Shown here: one piece after another, positions 55,741 to 64,000 of the stretch
Numbering within the stretch: the first letter of the stretch is position 1
How the letters are laid out: each line of letters starts with the position of its first letter
DNA from: Pardosa pseudoannulata
Lineage: Eukaryota; Arthropoda; Arachnida; Araneae; Lycosidae
Length of the DNA stretch: 64,000 bases
Assembly: GCA_032207245.1 (NCBI GenBank)
Contig: CM063498.1
Span: 92,622,094-92,686,093 of the forward strand
Reading direction: 5' to 3'
The notes under the pieces: generated by a model
The model's database searches: none
Seen by the model: only the letters and a program-made list of their open reading frames with translations
What the model was told of the DNA's origin: nothing
Position numbers and translations under genes: made by a program

Positions 55741-57125
55741 AGAATAATTGATGTATGCAAGAAAGATCAATTATTAGAAGATTCTTTTTACATATTAATG
55801 GGTTTTCAAAATATTTTTATACTATTATGGATTTTTTCACTTAAATTCATGTATAACTTTTAAAGATCATTTAGAAGACCGACACTTAAAATGAACCAAG
55901 CTCCTAATACAAAGGGAAAAGTTTCGTCATACTAAATATAACACGTAAATCTGAGTGACAACAGAAGGGCAAGAAAAAAACCAATGTCAAACTAAAAAGC
56001 TCGAACAAAAAGATCAAAGCTTAAAAGCGTAAGTACTATAGGAAATTAATCAGAAGACCAATTTTATGAAAAACTGGGGATCTACAGATTTATAGAAGAA
56101 ACGAAACACAGATGTATTTCAAATTTACCCTATTTGTCGTATCTAGATTAGTAGGCAATAATCATCTACTAGCGAATGTAAAACCCAATTTTGTTTGTAG
56201 ATTTCTCTATCATTTTCGTTGTAAAATTTTATACAGCACTACTTTAACGTGGATTTTTTTTTATGATTTCTTTTACAAATTTTGCATTTGAATTTTATTT
56301 TGGAATATGTTTCCGAGTTTAGAAAGCAGCATGAAAGTTTTACGTATATGAACGTTTCTCAACTGCCACATCTTACATTATTTAGATCTTCAAAACTAAT
56401 TCCCACCTCAATATAGTAAAGTGTAGATAATTTACTTTGTTTAAACATGACAAAAGCCATTAAATATTTTTATATATTGAATTTATTAACTCTTGAAAGG
56501 ATAATGAGGTGTAGCAAGAATAAAAAAGAAACTATCTAAAATCCTTAGATACAATCTAGATTTTTTAAAAAGTTTGTCATAAGTTAAAAACTAATTAACT
56601 TAGATGAAAAGAATAAAAAAGCTGTATATTTTTTTAATGCAAAGATTATTTTTTAAATTTTATTTGGTTAAACTTTATGGTTGCATAAACAATATGCTAC
56701 CATAAAAAGAAAGAATATTAGGAGCAATACTTTGTTATAGCGTTTTCTTACAGATATTTTGTTCAATTTATGTGTACTTCCAAATCTTTATTTACGGATA
56801 TACTATTAAATCAAATGTAATTCACAGTAAATATTAGATAAAAATATATTTTATCAATACCAACACAAAAACGATTTCGATCTTTCCTTTCATGGGGCCT
56901 ATAAGTTCAAATATCTAAAATAATTTTATGCTATTTATTATTATTAATGCTAATATATTCTGAAAAAAAATAACTAAGAATTTTATAACATTTTTTAATA
57001 AAATTGACTAAAGGATAATGTTGACTATCAAATGAATTATAACAATAGATAATGAAACTTTAATTCTTAAATTTTAAAATAATCTTCGAGAAAATTATTA
57101 TTTATTTTATGCTACTTTATAATCT
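55741..57125. other. AT-rich unique DNA, nothing seen
   Basis: No supportable gene, RNA or repeat. Confidence 0.4.
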
Positions 57126-57975
57126 TTATGGCCATAACATTATCTCTATTTAAGGTCAGTTTGTAGAATCGCTTTATTAATCTTTGAAATAATCTTGATA
57201 TTTCATGTAACAATCTCTAAATAAAATTTCTAATTAAGCCAGCAATAGAAGAAGGTAAATCTATTATTATTATTTTTTTAACACCGATATTAAACCAAGA
57301 TGATGATATGAAAGATACAATGTTTGCTAAAAGCGACCCTCTCCGGTATTAAACGCCATAGATGTAGTTAAGTTTATATGATTGACAACGTTGAAAAATA
57401 AGCTATGTTTTACAACTACCTCGTTTCTACCAGCCTTTCTTCTCCAAAATATTCTTATTACTTGTTTATATTAACACAAACTGAATATTTTGCAATCAAA
57501 GTAAACTAAAAGACCAAAACGTTAGAGAGAATCTGTGATAATATTTTTGTTTATCTTTAACTTTAATCAAAGCCAGTATCTTTTATGGCATATCTTTAAT
57601 AAATTAATTATATTATTGCTGAGGAATATTCGTCCTTATGGCCATAACGGTATTTCTACTTTAGGTTAGTTTGGATGACGATTTATAAGCTTTGAAATAA
57701 TCTTGATATTTCATGTAACAATCTCTAAATAGAATTTCTATCTGAGCCAGCAATAGAAGAGTGTAAAACTCTTATTATTTTTCTTCAACCTGATATTAAA
57801 CCAAGATGATGATATGAAAAATACAATGTCTGCTAAAAGCGACAGTCTGCGTTATCAAACGTCATACCTGTAGTCCAGTTTATATGATTGGCAACGATAA
57901 TAAACAAGTTATGTTTTTACACCTCGTTTCTACCAACTTTATTCTCCATATTATTCTTATTATTTGTGTATATTA
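57126..57975. repeat. diverged tandem duplication, offset 510 bp
   Basis: TTATGGCCATAAC begins at 57126 and 57636. Both copies go on through TTGAAATAATCTTGATATTT, CATGTAACAATCTCTAAATA, GCCAGCAATAGAAGA, AAACCAAGATGATGATATGA and CCTCGTTTCTACCA. Each copy is about 345 bp, separated by about 160 bp of unshared sequence. Divergence is roughly 10-15% by eye. Confidence 0.88.
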
Positions 57976-58113
57976 TCTATTGTGACTTTTTAAGAAGAAA
58001 CCTACCCGTTAAAATGTACTTGAACGTTTCCTTCTACCTGCATTGTCATTAACTTCCGTAATAATTATTTCGAAGCTGGACGTTCCTTTTACACCCTATT
58101 CTTTATTGTTACA

Positions 58114-60734
58114 ATTCTATGTTGTTACGTTACTATGTGTTCCTATTAAATTAATCAACTTTCAAGTAAGACGCTTCTCTTATTTTTTTACCTCTCAGCA
58201 TAATTAAATACAATTTTATAACTGATTTCAACTTTAAATTTTATTAATTAACGTATGTGACTCCACATATATGTATATGCTCCGTATCAGTATATGCTCC
58301 TTTTCTTGGAAATTTTCGAAAATTATTTGTTTGCATCTTTTATTGAACATACACTTAAGTATCCAAGAATGCTTTATTTTTGTTTCTAAGATAATTTAAC
58401 CAATACGTAAAGTTATAGTATAAATAAGAATGAAAAGGTGAAATTCTTATACCGGAAGTGGTCATGTAATTATCAGTAAAAATGCAAACAGCTTGTTTCA
58501 ACAACTATTTTTTTACTTTTAAATAATACAAATGGCAAATATTTTTTTATAAAATGCTGATTCAAAATTCTTTTACTTGCATATTTATATTTATTAATTT
58601 TATTTGACATCTATGTCTTAACCCAACTTCTACAAAATTATCATGAAAATTAATAAAAGAAAAACTAATTTAGTTAAAAAATAAAGCAAAGCACGGATTG
58701 TCTTATAAATATGTTGAATTTTAAGTGAATCTACAGTGGGTATAAAACTTTTTGTGATGCAATAAAATCTTTAATGGCATTTCCTGAAAAACGGAGTTTT
58801 TTGTGTAAGGTTTAAGGCCATTTTTCAAAATACATTGGAAATTTATCTCCTAATACATGAAATTTTCCGAAAATGCTTTATACAGTTTCACTTATGTTTT
58901 GAGAAAAAAATCTTGCTTCTCTTTTAATTATTTAATTAAATGAGATTATTTTTTCAAGAAGTTAACCCAAAAAATCGAGGTAATTGTACAATTTTTTTAT
59001 AGTTCAATAACTTAAAATAAGTATATCATTTATTTTTGTCCATAAAACATGTAAGTGTATCACTTATATATTCTATAAAGTTTATTGAAATATATGCCTT
59101 AGAATTTGTTATATGAGATGTGAATGACAATTTTCATTAAAATTATGATAAAAATAACTCTATATTTTAAATTTATGAAAATTTCCTTTAAATTGCTGTT
59201 ACATTCACCGTTTAACTCTGAATTGTAATATGCATAAAAACCTTTGTTTCGTTAAAATTTTGCTTGTTTAAAAAGATGCTTAGAATGTGGTAGTCACATA
59301 CCTTAATGCGGAATAATCATATGCGCATATGCCTTATTGCGGAATAATCATATTTATGTTATTTTTACTATCTATTGATTAACTAGAGCACATTTAGAGG
59401 AAAGTGTATGTGTAGAATACACAAATACTGTTTCTAAATCATATAAAATTTAAAGTGTCTCACAATGAAATTCCCTTTGCAATTTTCTCATGTGTTAAAT
59501 TCTATGTATTCGAAATTATATGATCATGTATTCAAAATAAGAGCTGAAATGATTATAACATTAAGTATAATCAAAATTATATTGCTTTATGTACCATGGT
59601 ATCAAACAGAGTAATTCTAAATTATATAAATGTGATACATTACAACTCTACTAATTGAAAAGAAAATAAATAATAAAAAAATACAATTTTTTCTTTAAAT
59701 TTCATAGCTGACTTAAGCTAAACTCTTAATTATAATTTAAATATCTACACATTACGTCTTGATATGTAATTTAGTGAATAAATACTGGTAGTGCTTTAAT
59801 TAGTTTGCTTTTAATTAAACGATTAAAAATGGAATAAAAACATCACATAGCAACAACCCGCATTACTGCATATTGTACGCTATTTTTATGATTGTTTTTC
59901 AATATTAATCAGCTGCGGAGAAAAGGAAAATAAAGATAAACCGATACTCGAAACACCTGATTTCAAACGGAATTTGTTCCTCAAGGTTTCTCTTTTTTAA
60001 TTAAGACAGCCTATGCAGCATTTGATAGTCAATAAATAATGCAGCACACTTTGCTAAAAATGTAAATTAACTTCTTTGGTTATTTGTTTATCTGAAGATT
60101 TCAATTAATCTCTCACTTTAATTACTGGTGTTTTTCCACGTGTATTGATTTCAAGAATAAAGTCAAAACAAATTTGAGCCGTACAGTTACTGAATAACGT
60201 CATACGAAATTATTGTGTTTTGTTGTTGAAGATTTTATTTGATACTTCAAAATAACATAAAAAAGGATTCTTGGTTTCATCTGCATCTTAATTATTTACT
60301 AATCTAAAATGGAACCCCATAACTGATAAATTTCATTCTATGTGAATTGAAATATGGAATTGCTTTAAATATATGTATAGTGCACATATTCTTTGAAAAA
60401 GGAAATAATTTTTAAAATTAATATTCTAACGTACATCATCTAGAAAATATGCATCACTCAAGTAGAAATAAATACGTTTAAATTGAAATTAAACGCTGTA
60501 AATCACAATCGTTTAAGTATGCTGAACCAATGCTAATGATAAGAATTTTTAAGCTGTAAACAATACATATAATAATTTACTAAAATTCATTTACTTTCCG
60601 GTCTTAACACCTTGAAATTGTTTTTCTCTTTATTTAGCCAAAACATCACTTGTAGAATCTAAATGTCGTAAATAGGAAACATTATGTTATTTCTGGCAAT
60701 TATTACGAAACTAAATACAATCAAAATTTCAGAA
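58114..60734. repeat. 2.62-kb direct duplication, left copy
   Basis: From ATTCTATGTTGTTACG to TCAAAATTTCAGAA, repeated directly as 60735-63344 (offset 2621 bp at the start). Long stretches, such as 59160-60390 against 61775-62998, differ by only a few bases. Three patches are strongly diverged (58795-58850, 60390-60420, 60490-60605). ATTCTA occurs at the left edge, at the junction and just right of the end, so breakpoints show short homology. No open frame of note lies within it. Confidence 0.96.
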
Positions 60735-63344
60735 ATTCTATGTTGTTACGTTACTATGTGTTCCTATTAAATTAATCAACTTTCAAGTAAGACGCTTCTC
60801 TTATTTTTTTACCTCTCAGCATAATTAAATACAATTTTATAACTGATTTCAACTTTAAATTTTATTAATTAACGTATGTGACTCCACATATATGTATATG
60901 CTCCGTATCAGTATATGCTCCTTTTCTTGGAAATTTTCGAAAATTATTTGTTTGCATCTTTTATTGAACATACACTTAAGTATCCAAGAATGCTTTATTT
61001 TTGTTTCTAAGATAATTTAACCAATACGTAAAGTTATAGTATAAATAAGAATGAAAAGGTGAAATTCTTATACCGGAAGTGGTCATGTAATTATCAGTAA
61101 AAATGCAAACAGCTTGTTTCAACAACTATTTTTTTACTTTTAAATAATACAAATGGCAAATATTTTTTTATAAAATACTGATTCAAAATTCTTTTACTTG
61201 CATATTTATATTTATTAATTTTATTTGACATCTATGTCTTAACCCAACTTCTACAAAATTATCATGAAAATTAATAAAAGAAAAACTAATTTAGTTAAAA
61301 AATAAAGCAAAGCACGGATTGTCTTATAAATATGTTGAATTTTAAGTGAATCTACAGTGGGTATAAAACTTTTTGTGATGCAATAAAATCTTTAATATCA
61401 TTTCCTGAAAAACTGTGTTTTTTTGTGTAAAGTTTTTGATGATACATTTGAAATTTATCTCATGATACATGAAATTTTCCGAAAATGCTTTATACAGTTT
61501 TACTTATGTTCTGACACAAAATCTTGCTTCTCTTTTAATTATTTAATTAAATGAGATTATTTTTTCAAGAAGTTAACCCAAAAAATCGAGATAATTGTAC
61601 AATTTTTTTATAGTTCAATAACTTAAAATAAGTATATCAATTATTTTCGTCCATAAAACATGCAAGTGTATCAGTTATATATTCTATAAAGTTTATTGAA
61701 ATATATTCCTTAGAATTTGTTATATGAGGTGTGAATGACAATTTTCACTAAAATTATGATAAAAATAACTCTATATTTTAAATTTATGAAAATTTCCTTT
61801 AAATTGCTGTTACATTCACCGTTTAACTCTGAATTGTAATATGCATAAAAACCTTTGTTTCGTTAAAATTTTGCTTGTTTAAAAAGATGCTTAGAATGTG
61901 GTAGTCACATACCTTAATGCGGAATAATCATATGCGCATATGCCTTATTGCGGAATAATCATATTTATGTTATTTTTACTATCTATTGATTAACTAGAGC
62001 ACATTTAGAGGAAAGTGTATGTGTAGAATACACAAATACTGTTTCTAAATCATATAAAATTTAAAGTGTCTCACAATGAAATTCCCTTTGCAATTTTCTC
62101 ATGTGTTAAATTCTATGTATTCGAAATTATATGATCATGTATTCAAAATAAGAGCTGAAATGATTATAACATTAAGTATAATCAAAATTATATTGCTTTA
62201 TGTACCATGGTATCAAACAGAGTAATTCTAAATTATATAAATGTGATACATTACAACTCTACTAATTGAAAAGAAAATAAATAATAAAAAAATACAATTT
62301 TTTCTTTAAATTTCATAGCTGACTAAGCTGAACTCTTAATTATAATTTAAATATCTACACATTACGTCTTGATATGTAATTTAGTGAATAAATACTGGTA
62401 GTGCTTTAATTAGTTTGCTTTTAATTAAACGATTAAAAATGGAATAAAAACATCACATAGCAACAACCCGCATTACTGCATATTGTACGCTATTTTTATG
62501 ATTGTTTTTCAATATTAATCAGCTGCGGAGAAAAGGAAAATAAAGATAAACCGATACTCGAAACACCTGATTTCAAACGGAATTTGTTCCTCAAGGTTTC
62601 TCTTTTTTAATTAAGACAGCCTATGCAGCATTTGATAGTCAATAAATAATGCAGCACACTTTGCTAAAAATGTAAATTAACTTCTTTGGTTATTTGTTTA
62701 TCTGAAGATTTCAATTAATCTCTCACTTTAATTACTGGTGTTTTTCCACGTGTATTGATTTCAAGAATAAAGTCAAAACAAATTTGAGCCGTACAGTTAC
62801 TGAATAACGTCATACGAAATTATTGTGTTTTGTTGTTGAAGATTTTATTTGATACTTCAAAATAACATAAAAAAGGATTCTTGGTTTCATCTGCATCTTA
62901 ATTATTTACTAATCTAAAATGGAACCCCATAACTGATAAATTTCATTCTATGTGAATTGAAATATGGAATTGCTTTAAATATATGTATAGTGCACATATT
63001 ATCTGAAAAAAGAGATATTGTTTAAAATTAATATTCTAACGTACATCATCTAGAAAATATGCATCACTCAAGTAGAAATAAATACGTTTAAATTGAAATT
63101 AAAGCTTTAAATCACAATCGTTTAAGTATACTGAGCACATGCTAATTAAAAAAAATATTTACGTTGTACAGAGTTAATATAATGATTTACCTAAATTCAT
63201 TTACATTTTAGCCTTAACACCTTGAAATTGTTTTTCTCTTTATTTAGCCAAAACATCACTTGTAGAATCTAAATGTCGTAAATAGGAAACATTATGTTAT
63301 TTCTGGCAATTATTACGAAACTAAATACAATCAAAATTTCAGAA
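60735..63344. repeat. 2.62-kb direct duplication, right copy
   Basis: Partner of 58114-60734. It lacks about 10 bp overall. It ends at TTTCAGAAT, after which unique sequence starts with ATTCTAATTAG. The same palindromic CATATGCGCATATG site is kept in both copies (near 59321 and 61930). Confidence 0.96.
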
Positions 63345-64000
63345 TATTCTAATTAGATTAAATTACTTTAAATAATAACTCTATATTTCAACAATTAAAC
63401 ACAAAGGGAAAAACCTTTGGGATTAGTTTTTATACTAAAGTGCGAAGAAGATTTGAAATAATAGTTTTAAGAAAAGTCAGTTTAAAGTTTAAAATTCGTG
63501 TACAGTATTTACATTCGAAACTAATTGTAAAGTAATAGTTATGCAAAACTATAAATTTAGCTTTCTATTCTGGCGTACATGAGATAGAAAAATCAGCTTC
63601 CAGGGAAAACATTTTTTTTTTAAATATTTGCTGTAGAAAAATTTTTATATATGTTTAAAATAGTTACAAATATTACTTTTAATAACATTTTTCAGCTTAC
63701 AAATGTAATATGAACAGAAATATGAAATAAAAAAAATGTGACAGTTTTGGAGTGGAATTCGTGAAAAAAATTAAACTGTTAAGGGGTTAACATGATCTAT
63801 TAATTTGAAAAGTAAATACAGAATCTGATAAGTGTGGTATTTACACATTCATTAAAATATTAAAAATACAGAATGCACTAATGGTTTCTAACTTTTGCAT
63901 TCATTAACTAGGATTAGTAATTGCACTGAAAGTATAGTCCTTTGAAAAACTAGATCTTTTCAAGGATTGTAAGTAATCACGTAATAGAAAGAAGCCCTAT
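63345..64000. other. AT-rich unique DNA to the window end
   Basis: Nothing supportable. Confidence 0.4.

Overview
This is an AT-rich, intron- and repeat-dominated stretch of an animal nuclear genome. The mix of elements (tRNA-derived SINEs, Helitrons ending in CTAG, piggyBac-type TTAA elements, a pogo/Tigger-type TA element, solo LTRs, many local tandem arrays, long AT and CA/TG microsatellites) suits an arthropod, possibly a chelicerate. That placement is inference, because nothing in the window is a diagnostic gene. I find no intact protein-coding gene. The longest open frames (about 200-255 codons) are translations of microsatellites, and nearly all others are chance frames or lie inside repeats.

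Layout. 0-4 kb: a possible piggyBac-type end, a non-autonomous Helitron (1249-2369), a tRNA-like promoter block, a short LTR-like unit and a SINE. 4.3-10.95 kb: an old, diverged tandem array (monomer about 235 bp, higher-order period about 1 kb) broken by two piggyBac-type insertions, each with an empty site preserved in sister units. 11-13 kb: several small tandem families. 14.6-15.1 kb: an AT microsatellite. 16.07-16.97 kb: a pogo/Tigger-like element with a transposase C-terminal remnant. 17-23 kb: mostly unique AT-rich DNA with a SINE-core-like block, a 34-bp perfect palindrome and a minus-strand SINE. 23.2-25.46 kb: a palindrome-bearing satellite running into a CA/TA microsatellite. 27.5-28.4 kb: a TATCTG-type minisatellite between duplicated flanks. 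28.4-29.2 and 47.9-48.7 kb: two inverted copies of one solo LTR family. 32.9-33.5 and 50.8-51.5 kb: two copies of a second.

36.8-44.3 kb is a tandem duplication A-B-A'-B' whose A'/B' junction carries about 5.4 kb of inserted DNA: a minus-strand Helitron at the edge, a SINE, the second piggyBac MITE and a triplicated 460-bp repeat. 45-46.5 kb holds tandem SINE-like units and a hAT-like repeat. 46.8-51.9 kb contains diverged paralogous segments, each hit by a different solo LTR, with decayed coding-like fragments on the minus strand. A THAP-like exon remnant follows at 51.96 kb. 53.26-55.74 kb is a satellite of about 250 bp in ten units. 58.11-63.34 kb is a direct 2.62-kb duplication, nearly identical except in three sharply diverged patches.

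No genes here work together as a pathway. The biology on show is transposon insertion, tandem amplification and decay. The main value of the window is its natural before/after comparisons (empty sites in paralogous units), the mosaic duplication and the perfect palindromes. I see no convincing new functional system.
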